Origin: DATIRA01 sp963766505
GTDB lineage: Bacteria; Pseudomonadota; Gammaproteobacteria; Steroidobacterales; Steroidobacteraceae
Length of the DNA: 64,000 bases
Assembly (NCBI GenBank): GCA_963766505.1
Contig: CAVYAL010000005.1
Coordinates: 558,001-622,000, forward strand
Reading direction: 5' to 3'
The notes under the pieces are model-generated. The model saw only the letters and a list, made by a program, of their open reading frames with translations, ran no database searches and had not been told where the DNA came from. Below, one piece after another: positions 41,638 through 50,273 of this stretch. Numbering within the stretch: position 1 is the stretch's first letter; every line of letters begins with the position of its first letter. The position numbers and the translations under genes are program-made.

Positions 41638-44442
41638 TCAGTCGATCGCGCTGCGTCGCCAGCCATCGTCCGAACGACGCAGCTCGTAGGCGGGCCAGTA
41701 GTGCTTGTCCAGCTTCAGCGTGATGACGTCCACGGCTCCGTTCCAGCTCACGGTGCGCAGGCGCAGCGACTGGCGGTCCTGCCGGCCCTGCACTGCGGCA
41801 ATGAACGCGTCCAGATCCGGCGTGGGACGCCCGTCCACCTCGAGGATCCTTCGTCCCGCGAACAGCTTGTAGCGCGTGGCAGGTGAACCGTAGGAGAAAT
41901 ATGCGACGAACACGCCCTCGGGCGGGATGCCGCGCTGGGCCGCCATCGCGCGATGCGGTGCATGCAGTACCGCACCAGCCCACAGCAGCAGCCGGTCGAT
42001 ATCACGCCCGTCGAGCCGTACCGTGTTCACTTCCAGCTCGAGTTCCTCACCATCACGCAGCACGGTCAACGAGACTCGGGGCGACTGCGTCGCCTTCTCG
42101 ACCTCGCGGAAGCGGTTGAGCGGCCTGCCGTCGACGGCAAGCAGCAGGTCCCCGGGACGCAGCACGGCGGCCGCCGGCGAACCCGCCACCAGCCGCTCGA
42201 CGGACAGCACCTGTCGATGGCGCGTATCCCGGGACTCGAGGATCGCCACCCATTCGTCGGACAGGCCGAGCTTGCGCGCAGTGGCGACCGGCATCGTCTC
42301 GAATTCCACCTCCAGCGAATGCAGGTCCCGCCCGCTGCGGACCGCCTCGACTGCCTCGATCGCCAGCTCTACGCTCACGCCCCGGCTGATCTGAACCAGC
42401 TCGCGTCCGCTCTCGGTCGCGAAGCTGGACCAGAGCGCGCGGACCCGCCCGGAATCGTCGATGATCACGCCGTCATAGCCGCTCGGGGCATCCACCAGGC
42501 TCACGACCTCGAGGTTCGCGTCCCGGAACTGCAGTGAACGGGACAACGGAAAGTCGATGTCATCCACCGATGCGACCGTCGTCCCGATCGAGCGCACCCT
42601 GGCGTCGCTGCCCAGGCCCGCGACGACGACGGCCTCTCCAGGTTTCAGTTCGCGCGGCTCGAGACGCGCAGCCTTGATCGGCGTGCCGTTGAGCAACGCA
42701 GGGTCGAACGAAACCACCGCGATGTTGTGCACGGGATGGACGTACTCGACCCGCCCGGGCACCTCGATCGATCCGGCGAAGGTCACGCGCACGTCGCCCA
42801 CTGCGACCGGGACCGTGTTGCGATCGACGACGATCAGTCCCTGCACGGCATCGGCGATCACGCCCGTGCCGTGGTAATTGCGCTCGGTGACCCCGGCCAC
42901 CGAATACGGCATGTCGAAATGCACCAGCGCGAGCGACGCGGCAATCCCGTCGGAAATATCGTCGCCAGTACCGGCGAACGTAGTGCGTGCCGGCTGCGCG
43001 CGGGCCGCCGGCGGCGGCTCGGTCAGTTCCCGGCAGGGCCAGTAGCCGGTCGCGTCGTCGCGCCGGCAGTGCCGCACCGGGAACCAGCGCCAGTCCATGC
43101 GCATCACGCGCGTTTCCGCACCCCTGGGATCGTCGAGCGTGAAGTAACGGATCGCGGCCAGCCTGCCGTCGGGCAGCGCGCTGACCACCCGCTCGAAGTC
43201 GGCCAGCGTCGAAACCTGCTCGCCGTCGACACTGGTGACCACGGCGCCCCTAGGCACGCCGGCCGCACCGAGCGCATAACCGGGGTTCGCGACGAACACG
43301 CCCCGCACCGGCGAATTCAGGTGCCGGGCCATCTGGTACGAGAGCGTGTGTACAACCGCGTCGCCGAACTCCAGGTACTCGTCCGGCGTGATCGCATGCA
43401 GGTCACCGACCTCGAGCCGCAGCTCGATGACCTGCCCTCCCCGCTCGATCTGCAGTTCGATCGACTGCCCGACCGACGAATCGAGCACTTCGGCCAGCGG
43501 CCCGAACGTCGTCGTGAGGCTGCCGTTGATCCGCACCAGTATGTCGCCCACCTGCAGCTGGCCCTCGGCCGGCGAGCCCGGCTGGACCTCGCGCACCACC
43601 AGCATGCCCGTCAGCGAAGGGGCTGCACGCCGCGCCTCGGCCTCTGTTTCCTCCCGCAGCCCCAGGCGCCGCAACTCGTCGTAAGGCGTATAGCCGAACA
43701 CCGTCTGCAGCGTACCCCTGGGAATGCCGTCGCCTTGTTGCAGCAGCGCGAGCGCGCGCTGCACCCGGTCGAGCGGCAGGTAGAAACTGGAGGCGGCACC
43801 GCTGCTGCCGCCCGCGTTCAAGGCCACGACCCGGCCGCGGAGGTCCACGACCGGGGATCCCGAGGAGCCTCCCGAGGTTCCCGACGCGGCCTGGATGTAG
43901 AAGGTGTTGAAGTCGTTGTACTTGCCGACCCCGTATTCCGGCGCAGACCGGTCCAGGCGCGCGAGCGTCCCGGCGAGTATCGAGAGTTGCTCGCCTGCGT
44001 CGTTGCCGAGGACCCGGATCTCGGTGCCCACCTTCGCGCCTGCGGGGAACAGCGGCAGCGCCCTCGGCCTGAGAAAGCTCAGCTTGGTCGGGTCGTAGCG
44101 ATAGAAGCCGAAATCGTGCACCGGATCGCGGTATACGGCATGCAGCTCGACTTCCTCGCGGTTCTGGAAAACCGCGGTAGCGACCACAGGTCCCGGGGTC
44201 ACGACGTGACGGTTGGTCAGGATCAGTCCGCGTTCGGCGTCGACCACGAAGCCGGTGGCCTGGCTCGACTGATTCCACTCGGTGTCGAAGGCCCGGGTCT
44301 GATCGATCTCGATCGAGACGACGGAGGGCGCAACCTGCTCGAGAGTCTCCTCCCAGGCCGGCGAGTCCGCGTTCGCAAGCGGGCTCGCTGCGATGGCGAG
44401 CCAGGCCAGAGGAATGAACGCTGTCCGCAATCCGGGCATCAC
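41638..44442 (-). CDS. Double HtrA-type serine protease with four PDZ-like domains (Nma111/Deg7-like)
   Basis: The 934-residue predicted periplasmic protein has a signal peptide (residues 1-25). Its first trypsin-like domain has an intact triad: H79 (LTNRHVV), D110 (VHDFGFYRYDP) and S194 (SGGSSGSPVVD). PDZ-like domains follow at about 285-355 and 370-430. A second protease-like domain (about 500-720) aligns in pattern but is degenerate: VDRNTV for the His loop, HNIAVVSFDP for Asp, no GxSG. Two more PDZ-like domains end the chain. This layout and many residues (RDPVHDFGF, VGNDAGE/LSILAG-type, YNDFNTFYIQAA) match fungal Nma111 and plant Deg7, rather than DegP. It overlaps the kinase gene by 4 nt. 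Confidence 0.93.
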   Translation of the reverse strand: MMPGLRTAFIPLAWLAIAASPLANADSPAWEETLEQVAPSVVSIEIDQTRAFDTEWNQSSQATGFVVDAERGLILTNRHVVTPGPVVATAVFQNREEVELHAVYRDPVHDFGFYRYDPTKLSFLRPRALPLFPAGAKVGTEIRVLGNDAGEQLSILAGTLARLDRSAPEYGVGKYNDFNTFYIQAASGTSGGSSGSPVVDLRGRVVALNAGGSSGAASSFYLPLDRVQRALALLQQGDGIPRGTLQTVFGYTPYDELRRLGLREETEAEARRAAPSLTGMLVVREVQPGSPAEGQLQVGDILVRINGSLTTTFGPLAEVLDSSVGQSIELQIERGGQVIELRLEVGDLHAITPDEYLEFGDAVVHTLSYQMARHLNSPVRGVFVANPGYALGAAGVPRGAVVTSVDGEQVSTLADFERVVSALPDGRLAAIRYFTLDDPRGAETRVMRMDWRWFPVRHCRRDDATGYWPCRELTEPPPAARAQPARTTFAGTGDDISDGIAASLALVHFDMPYSVAGVTERNYHGTGVIADAVQGLIVVDRNTVPVAVGDVRVTFAGSIEVPGRVEYVHPVHNIAVVSFDPALLNGTPIKAARLEPRELKPGEAVVVAGLGSDARVRSIGTTVASVDDIDFPLSRSLQFRDANLEVVSLVDAPSGYDGVIIDDSGRVRALWSSFATESGRELVQISRGVSVELAIEAVEAVRSGRDLHSLEVEFETMPVATARKLGLSDEWVAILESRDTRHRQVLSVERLVAGSPAAAVLRPGDLLLAVDGRPLNRFREVEKATQSPRVSLTVLRDGEELELEVNTVRLDGRDIDRLLLWAGAVLHAPHRAMAAQRGIPPEGVFVAYFSYGSPATRYKLFAGRRILEVDGRPTPDLDAFIAAVQGRQDRQSLRLRTVSWNGAVDVITLKLDKHYWPAYELRRSDDGWRRSAID

Positions 44443-45371
44443 AGCGACCGGCCGAAGGCCGCACGGAACCGGTCCTCGAACTCCGCCCGCTCAAAGCGAT
44501 GGTTCTGCGTTCCGGCGTGGGCGATCTTGATCGAACCCATCAGCGAGGCGACTCGACCCGTCGTTTCCCAGTCGAGCGCGTTCATGATGCCGTAGACGAG
44601 TCCGGCACGGTACGCATCGCCGCAACCCGTCGGGTCGGTCACCACATCGGGCACGGCCGCAGGTATCTCGAGCACGCCCGCCCGCGTGTGGATGGTGCTG
44701 CCGGATGCACCGCGCGTCACGACCAGCGCCTCGACCGACTCGGCGATCTCCGCCAGCGACAGGCCGGTGCGTTCCTGCAGCAGGTGACCCTCGTAGTCGT
44801 TCACAGCGACCCACCTGGCCTGCGCGATGAAGTTGCGCAGTTCCTCGCCGTCGAACATCGGCAATCCCTGTCCCGGGTCGAACAGGAACGGGATCCCCGC
44901 CTGGGCAAGCTGCTCGGCGTGCCGGAGCATGCCCTCGCGGCCGTCGGGAGCGACGATGCCGAGCGTGATCCCGTCCGTCGCCGGGACTCGATTCTGATGC
45001 GAGTGGTTCATCGCGCCAGGGTGGAATGCGGTGATCTGGTTGTCGTCGAGATCGGTCGTGATGAAGGCCTGGGCCGTGTACTCCTGCTCGAGCACCGTCA
45101 CGAACTCACGGCTCACGCCCTGCTCGCGCATCCACTGCTCGTAGGCTGCGAAATCCCGGCCGACCGTGGCCATCGGCATTCCCTTGCCTCCGAGCAGGCC
45201 GAGGTTATAGGCGATGTTCCCGGCGCAGCCGCCGAAGTTCCGTCTCATGCTGGGCACCAGGAACGCCACGTTCAGCATGTGGATGCGATCGGGGAGGATG
45301 TGGTCCTTGAACCTCCCGGGGAAGACCATGACCGTGTCGTAGGCCACGGAACCGCAGATCAATGCCGTCAT
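44439..45371 (-). CDS. PfkB-family carbohydrate/nucleoside kinase
   Basis: The 310-residue kinase has the ribokinase fold: ALICGSVAYDTVMVFPG at the start, NFGGCAGNIAYNLGLLG near residue 48, and the catalytic/anion-hole signature VTDPTGCGDAYRAGLVYGI near 255. The FPGRF/HMLNVAFLVP lid region resembles adenosine kinase-like members. Substrate cannot be assigned; ribose, fructose or a nucleoside are possible. ATG 45371 has GGAG 7 nt upstream; longer in-frame starts lack family sequence. Its stop overlaps the double-protease gene start (ATGA), tying the two together. Confidence 0.9.
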   Translation of the reverse strand: MTALICGSVAYDTVMVFPGRFKDHILPDRIHMLNVAFLVPSMRRNFGGCAGNIAYNLGLLGGKGMPMATVGRDFAAYEQWMREQGVSREFVTVLEQEYTAQAFITTDLDDNQITAFHPGAMNHSHQNRVPATDGITLGIVAPDGREGMLRHAEQLAQAGIPFLFDPGQGLPMFDGEELRNFIAQARWVAVNDYEGHLLQERTGLSLAEIAESVEALVVTRGASGSTIHTRAGVLEIPAAVPDVVTDPTGCGDAYRAGLVYGIMNALDWETTGRVASLMGSIKIAHAGTQNHRFERAEFEDRFRAAFGRSL

Positions 45372-45420
45372 TGCCAAGCTCCAGTCGTAAGGGTCGGCCC
45401 CGCGGGCCGCATCCGCCACA

Positions 45421-45549
45421 TCAGTCGAGAGCGACGAACATCCAGGTGGCGGCGACGGCGAGGCCGCCGGTCAGAACGCAGCCGGCTCGGCAGCGGAGCG
45501 TCAGCTTGCGGGTCACGGACGCCGGCGGACGATTCCCCGGATGGGTCAC
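45421..45549 (-). CDS. Putative 42-residue membrane microprotein
   Basis: A GTG at 45549 overlaps the gcvPB stop codon (GTGA), the same coupling used by many genes here. It opens a 42-codon frame ending at TGA 45421. The product has a basic N-half (RKLTLRCRAG) followed by one hydrophobic helix (VLTGGLAVAATWMFVAL) and would be a positive-inside single-pass protein. It fills nearly all of the gcvPB-pfkB gap. No family is recognised. Chance reading through GC-rich DNA is possible, but coupling plus a clean TM helix favours a gene. Confidence 0.45.
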   Translation of the reverse strand: MTHPGNRPPASVTRKLTLRCRAGCVLTGGLAVAATWMFVALD

Positions 45550-47000
45550 GCCGCCTTCCAGGCCAGGTCGAGATGCTTCGCGGCCCGCACGTCGTCCAGT
45601 CGTCGCACCGGAAGCGTGAGCGGCGCGGCCTTGAGCTTCTCCGGATCCTGCTGCGCCTCGCGCCGGATCGCCGTCATCGCCTCGACGAAGGCATCGAGTT
45701 CCTCGCGGGACTCCGTCTCGGTCGGCTCGATCAGCAGGCACTCGGGCACCAGCAACGGGAAGTAAGTTGTCGGCGCATGGAATCCGTAGTCCAGCAGGCG
45801 CTTCGCAAAGTCCATCGCGGTCGTGCCGAAATCCCGCGCCTCACGCCGCAGCGTCACGATGAACTCGTGGCCGGCCCGGCGCTCCGGATAGGCGAGCTCG
45901 AAACCGGCCGCACGCAGCCGCGTCATCAGGTAGTTCGCGTTCAGCGTCGAGAATTCCGCGACCCGCTGCATGCCCTCGCGACCGAGCATCCTCATGTAGA
46001 TGTAGGCCCGCAGCAGCACGCCGGTGTTGCCCATGAAGGCAGACAGCCGGCCGATGCTCTGCGGCAGGTCCTTCTCGTCGAGCCAGCGATAACGATCGCC
46101 GTCCCGACCCACGACCGGCACGGGCAGGAACGGCAGCAGCCGCTCGCTGACGCCAACCGCACCGGACCCCGGACCGCCGCCGCCGTGGGGGGTCGAGAAG
46201 GTCTTGTGCAGGTTCATGTGAATCACGTCGAAACCCATGTCGCCCGGGCGCACCTTGCCCAGGATGGCATTGAGGTTGGCGCCGTCGTAGTACAGCAGCC
46301 CGCCCGCCCCATGGACTATCTCGGCGACCTCGAGAATGCGACGTTCGAATACTCCGAGCGTCGAAGGATTCGTCAGCATGATGCCCGCGGTCTGCGGGCC
46401 GACGACCTGGCGCAGCGCGTCGAGGTCCATGTCCCCGTCGGCGAGGCAGGGCACCTCGCGAACGACGCAGCCGCACATCGTGGCGGTCGCCGGGTTGGTG
46501 CCGTGAGCCGCCTCCGGCACGATGATCTCGTTGCGACCGCGATCATTCCTGGAATCATGGTATGCGCGGATCATCGCGACGCCGGCGAACTCGCCCTGGG
46601 CGCCCGCCATCGGCGTCAGCGATACGCCGCGCATGCCAGTGACTTCCTGCAGCATCTCCTGCAGCTCGTACAGGCAGCGCAGCAGGCCCTGGCCAGTCGA
46701 CTCCGGCGCCAGCGGGTGCCTGCCGAGAAACTCCGGCAGCATCGCGTACTGGTTGCAGGCTTTCGGGTTGTACTTCATCGTGCACGAGCCGAGCGGATAG
46801 AAGTGCGTGTCGATGGAGAAATTGAGCTGCGACAGCCGCGTGAAGTGTCGGACGACCTGCAATTCCGAGACCTCGGGCAGCATCGGCGCCTGACGCCTGC
46901 GCAGCGACTGCGGTATCCCGGCCGCAGCCTCCTCGCGTGGAAACTGCGCCGTGGCGCCCCGGCCGGCAGCCGAAAGTTCGAAGATCAGCTTTTCGCGCAT
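45546..47000 (-). CDS. gcvPB: Glycine dehydrogenase (decarboxylating) subunit 2
   Basis: GcvPB (484 aa) is the PLP-bearing half of the split P-protein, which decarboxylates glycine and passes aminomethyl to GcvH. The PLP Lys is in DVIHMNLHKTFSTPHGGGGP; LGSCTMKYNPKACNQ and EAAHGTNPATATMCG are family signatures. The N-terminus MREKLIFELSAAGRGA is typical of subunit 2. It follows gcvPA by 18 bp. The split P-protein contrasts with the single gcvP of enterics and groups this genome with other gamma lineages and Gram-positives. Confidence 0.97.
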   Translation of the reverse strand: MREKLIFELSAAGRGATAQFPREEAAAGIPQSLRRRQAPMLPEVSELQVVRHFTRLSQLNFSIDTHFYPLGSCTMKYNPKACNQYAMLPEFLGRHPLAPESTGQGLLRCLYELQEMLQEVTGMRGVSLTPMAGAQGEFAGVAMIRAYHDSRNDRGRNEIIVPEAAHGTNPATATMCGCVVREVPCLADGDMDLDALRQVVGPQTAGIMLTNPSTLGVFERRILEVAEIVHGAGGLLYYDGANLNAILGKVRPGDMGFDVIHMNLHKTFSTPHGGGGPGSGAVGVSERLLPFLPVPVVGRDGDRYRWLDEKDLPQSIGRLSAFMGNTGVLLRAYIYMRMLGREGMQRVAEFSTLNANYLMTRLRAAGFELAYPERRAGHEFIVTLRREARDFGTTAMDFAKRLLDYGFHAPTTYFPLLVPECLLIEPTETESREELDAFVEAMTAIRREAQQDPEKLKAAPLTLPVRRLDDVRAAKHLDLAWKAA

Positions 47001-47018
47001 CGTGCTTGTCTCCCAGGC

Positions 47019-48392
47019 TCAGGCCGCGGCCACGCCCTGCATGATTTCCGACAGTGCCCGGGCGTAGAGCGCCACATCGTCGCTGCTGCGGGTCTCCGTG
47101 GCGCATACCAGCAGCGCGTTGCCTAGCGACGGGTACTGGCCCGAGATGTCCACGCCGCCCACGATGCCACGGGCGGCGAGCGCCTCGAGCACACCCTGTA
47201 CCGGGCGGTCGAGCAGCAGCACGGCCTCGTGGAAGCGCGGCCGGTCGAAGGCGAGCCGCACGCCCGGGATTCGCGTCAGCGCATCCACCAGCTCCGCGCT
47301 GCGCTCGGCGCAGCTCAACGCAACCCGCTCGAGGCCCTGCGGACCGAGCAGCGACAGGTAGATCGTCGCGGCCGCGACCAGCAGTCCCTGGTTGGTGCAG
47401 ATGTTCGAGGTCGCCTTGCTGCGGCGAATGTGCTGTTCGCGAGCCTGCAGCGTCAGCGTGAAGCCGGGCTTGCCGTCCATGTCGACGGTCCGCCCCACGA
47501 TCCGGCCCGGCATCTGCCGTACGTGGTCCATGCGGGTAGTCATGAACCCGAAGTAGGGGCCGCCCGAAGACAGCGGTACGCCCAGCGGCTGTCCTTCGCC
47601 GCAGACGATGTCCGCGCCCCGGGTCCCCCACTCGCCCGGGGGCTTGAGCAGCGCCAGCGAAATTGGATTGACCACGGCGATCACCAGCATGCCGGCCTCG
47701 TGGGCCCGGTCGGTGAGTTCGTCCACGTCTTCCAGCGTGCCGAGGAAGTTCGGCTGCTGGATGACCAGCGCGGTGATGTCCTGCCCGAGGTACGGCTCGA
47801 GCGTCCCGGTCGTCGTGTGCCCGCCGCTGGCGTCGTAGGGCAGCAGGTCGAAGGACAAATTCTGGTTGCCGGCGATCGTCTGCAGCACACGCCGGTAGGT
47901 CGGATCGAGGGCCACCGGCAGCAGGACCCTTTGTGAACGCGACTTGCGGTGCGCGCGGACCGCCATCAGGCAGGCTTCCGCCAGCGCCGTGGCGCCGTCA
48001 TACAGCGACGCGTTCGACACCGCCATCCCGGTCAGGCTGGCCATCATGGACTGGTATTCGTAGAGCAGCTGCAACGTGCCCTGGCTCGCCTCGGCCTGGT
48101 AGGGCGTGTACGCGCTGTAGAACTCGCCCCGGGTCACGATGGACCACACCGCCGATGGAACGTGATGCTCGTATGCGCCCGCCCCCGCGAAGTTGAGCCT
48201 GCGCCCGTCGCCGGCGGCACGCTGCGACATCAGCCGACCGACCTCCATTTCCGTCAGCGCTGTCGGGATGCGCTCGAGCGGCCGGGCACTCAGTCGGGCG
48301 GGGATCTCGTCGAACAGATCGTCGACGCTGGAGGCGCCGATCGCCGCGAGCATCTCGCGGACGTCCTCCGGCGTGTGCGGGATGAAGGGCAT
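47019..48392 (-). CDS. gcvPA: Glycine dehydrogenase (decarboxylating) subunit 1
   Basis: GcvPA (457 aa) forms the P-protein with GcvPB. It starts with FIPHTPEDVREMLAAIGASS, contains FAGAGAYEHHVPSAVWSIVT near residue 70, TPYQAEASQGTLQLLYEYQS and NASLYDGATALAEACLMA, and lacks the PLP Lys as expected. It lies between gcvH (14 bp upstream) and gcvPB (18 bp downstream) under the glycine riboswitch. Confidence 0.97.
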   Translation of the reverse strand: MPFIPHTPEDVREMLAAIGASSVDDLFDEIPARLSARPLERIPTALTEMEVGRLMSQRAAGDGRRLNFAGAGAYEHHVPSAVWSIVTRGEFYSAYTPYQAEASQGTLQLLYEYQSMMASLTGMAVSNASLYDGATALAEACLMAVRAHRKSRSQRVLLPVALDPTYRRVLQTIAGNQNLSFDLLPYDASGGHTTTGTLEPYLGQDITALVIQQPNFLGTLEDVDELTDRAHEAGMLVIAVVNPISLALLKPPGEWGTRGADIVCGEGQPLGVPLSSGGPYFGFMTTRMDHVRQMPGRIVGRTVDMDGKPGFTLTLQAREQHIRRSKATSNICTNQGLLVAAATIYLSLLGPQGLERVALSCAERSAELVDALTRIPGVRLAFDRPRFHEAVLLLDRPVQGVLEALAARGIVGGVDISGQYPSLGNALLVCATETRSSDDVALYARALSEIMQGVAAA

Positions 48393-48406
48393 GGGACGGA
48401 CTCCGC

Positions 48407-48802
48407 TCAGTGGGTGTCGGCGGCGAGTGCGGCCTCGTAGGCCGCGGCATCGAGCAGCGAGCTGAACTGGGCCTTGTCTTCGGGCCGTATTCTCATGATC
48501 CAGCCCGTACCGTAGGGGTCCTGGTTGATCAGTTCGGGCTGGCCTCCGAGCTCAGCGTTGCCGGCGACCACTTCGCCGCTCACCGGGCTGTAGACGTCGG
48601 AAGCCGCCTTGACCGACTCGACCACGGCGCAGGCTTCGCCGGCCGAGACCCGTCGGCCCGGTTCCGGTGCCTCGACGAATACCAGGTCGCCCAGTGCCTG
48701 CTGCGCGTGGTCGGAGATGCCGACCGTGATCGTGCCGTCGTCCTCGAGACGCGCCCACTCGTGGGACTTCAAGTAACGGAGATTGCCTGGAACCTTGCTC
48801 AT
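48407..48802 (-). CDS. gcvH: Glycine cleavage system H protein
   Basis: GcvH (131 aa) is the lipoyl carrier of the glycine cleavage system. The lipoylated Lys is in VVESVKAASDVYSPVSGEVV near residue 65. The N-terminal LRYLKSHEWARLEDDG and C-terminal GTGWIMRIRP are typical. Lipoylation would come from LipB/LipA encoded at 16.1-17.8 kb. It lies 21 bp after gcvT. Confidence 0.97.
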   Translation of the reverse strand: MSKVPGNLRYLKSHEWARLEDDGTITVGISDHAQQALGDLVFVEAPEPGRRVSAGEACAVVESVKAASDVYSPVSGEVVAGNAELGGQPELINQDPYGTGWIMRIRPEDKAQFSSLLDAAAYEAALAADTH

Positions 48803-48823
48803 TTTGTCCTCCGCGGGTTGACT

Positions 48824-49915
48824 CTACAGAGCGATCATTACCTGGCCGTTGCGCACGAAGGGTGGACGAACCACCCGGGCGTTGAGTAGCCGGCCACGGA
48901 TCTCGACCTCGCAACGGCCGGAGGCCTTGGCCGGCACGCGGGCGAGCGCGATGGAACGCTCGAGCGTCGGCGAGAACGTGCCGCTGGTGACCTCGCCCTC
49001 GCCGACCGCGGGCACGATGACCTTCTGGTGCGCGCGCATCACTCCCCGGTCCTCGAGCAGCAGGCCGACCAGCTTGCGCGGGGCGCCCTCGGCCTTCTGC
49101 CGGGCGAGCGCGCCGCGACCGATGAAGTCGCGGTCCTGCGGCTCCCAGGCCACGGTCCAGCCGAGCCCGGACTCGAGCGGCGAAGTCGCCTCGTCCATGT
49201 CCGCGCCGTAGAGATTGAGTCCGGCCTCGAGCCGGAGCGTGTCCCGGGCACCCAGGCCACACTGGGCGACGCCGGCATCACGCAGCGCAAGCCACAGGTC
49301 CGCAGCCTCGGCGGCCGGCACGACGATTTCAAAGCCGTCCTCGCCCGTGTAGCCGGTCCTGGCGATGAACCATGGATCAGCCGCGAGCGACTTGAAGGGC
49401 TCGATCTCCAGAGCGCGCGCAGCGACGTCGGCCGGCAGGACTCCGGCGGCTCTGCTGCGGGCCTCGGGACCCTGCACCGCGATCATCGCCAGGTCGAAGC
49501 GGGGCTCGACTGACACGTCGAAACCTGGCGCATGCTGCTGCAGCCACGCGAGGTCCTTGTCCCGCGTGGCCGCGTTGACGACGATCCGGTACCAGTCATC
49601 GGCCATGTAGTAGGCGATCAGGTCGTCGAGTATCCCGCCGTCGTCGCGCAGCATGCAGGTATACAGCGCCTTGCCCGGCACGGTGAGCTTCGCGACATCG
49701 TTGGCCAGCAGGCGACGGACGAAGTCCCGGGTCCGCCCTCCGCGCAGGTCGACGACGCACATGTGCGACACGTCGAACATCCCGGCCGCGCGCCTGACCG
49801 CATGGTGCTCCTCGATCTGCGAACTGTAGGACACGGGCATGTCCCAGCCGCCGAAATCCACCATCCGGGCACCCGCGGCAACGTGGGTGTCGTAAAGAGG
49901 GGTGCGCAGTGCCAT
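48824..49915 (-). CDS. gcvT: Glycine cleavage system T protein (aminomethyltransferase)
   Basis: GcvT (363 aa) transfers the methylene carbon from GcvH to THF and releases ammonia. Family motifs are LYDTHVAAGARMVDFGGWDM at the start, FDVSHMCVVDLRG, SRTGYTGEDGFEIVVPA and LEAGLNLYGADMDE. The ATG at 49915 is preceded by GGGGA and by a terminator/riboswitch leader. It is the first gene of gcvT-gcvH-gcvPA-gcvPB. Confidence 0.97.
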   Translation of the reverse strand: MALRTPLYDTHVAAGARMVDFGGWDMPVSYSSQIEEHHAVRRAAGMFDVSHMCVVDLRGGRTRDFVRRLLANDVAKLTVPGKALYTCMLRDDGGILDDLIAYYMADDWYRIVVNAATRDKDLAWLQQHAPGFDVSVEPRFDLAMIAVQGPEARSRAAGVLPADVAARALEIEPFKSLAADPWFIARTGYTGEDGFEIVVPAAEAADLWLALRDAGVAQCGLGARDTLRLEAGLNLYGADMDEATSPLESGLGWTVAWEPQDRDFIGRGALARQKAEGAPRKLVGLLLEDRGVMRAHQKVIVPAVGEGEVTSGTFSPTLERSIALARVPAKASGRCEVEIRGRLLNARVVRPPFVRNGQVMIAL

Positions 49916-49934
49916 CGTTCAATTCCCCGACAAC

Positions 49935-49971
49935 AAAAAAAAAAGGCGGCGGGCCTCGCCGGCCCGCCGCC
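49935..49971 (-). terminator. Riboswitch-linked intrinsic terminator before gcvT
   Basis: On the minus strand an 11-bp perfect GC stem (arms 49961-49971 and 49945-49955, 5-nt loop) is followed by ten consecutive T (49944-49935). This is a textbook Rho-independent terminator placed between the second glycine aptamer and the gcvT ribosome-binding site. It is presumably the expression platform; glycine binding would favour read-through. Confidence 0.88.
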
Positions 49972-49972
49972 C

Positions 49973-50142
49973 CTCTGTCCTTTGACCTGAGAGATCAGGC
50001 GCCCTCGCCGGGTGCCGCACCCCTTCGGTGGGCCCCGCGGGGCCACTCTCCAGAGCCCACCAGACGTCGCCGTTCATTTGCCTGAGCGTTTCCGGGCGGG
50101 TTGCGCCTTCGGCGGACCGACGGTCGGTCTCTCTCCGGACAG
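49973..50142 (-). promoter_or_regulatory. Tandem glycine riboswitch controlling gcvT-gcvH-gcvPA-gcvPB
   Basis: Two glycine aptamers lie in tandem on the minus strand. Aptamer I (about 50142-50063) has GGAGAGA, CGCCGAAGGCG and CGCTCAGGCAAA. Aptamer II (about 50055-49973) has TGGAGAGTGG, CACCGAAGGGGT, ATCTCTCAGG and the closing GGACAGA. These are the conserved core elements of the glycine riboswitch class. The 3' end abuts the terminator. A possible upstream -10 is TAACAT (50168-50163). The rest of the gap to the DUF885 gene (about 50170-50273) shows nothing else. Confidence 0.94.
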
Positions 50143-50273
50143 GTCTTGCGATGGGTCCGCCGATGTTACCTCAGGCTACCGGAGGGGGCCAGCGCCGCGC
50201 CTCGGGCGACTTGTCATTCCGCCGCGCTCCACCCAACATCCACGGCTCGCGGGAATGCAGTGGGGTTCGCCCG

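Noticed and set aside
39371..41983. Minus-strand 870-codon open frame
   Set aside because: Alternate frame of sua5 and the ODC-like gene; those frames contain all conserved motifs.
44499..47126. Plus-strand 875-codon open frame
   Set aside because: Antisense to pfkB and gcvPB; no family features.
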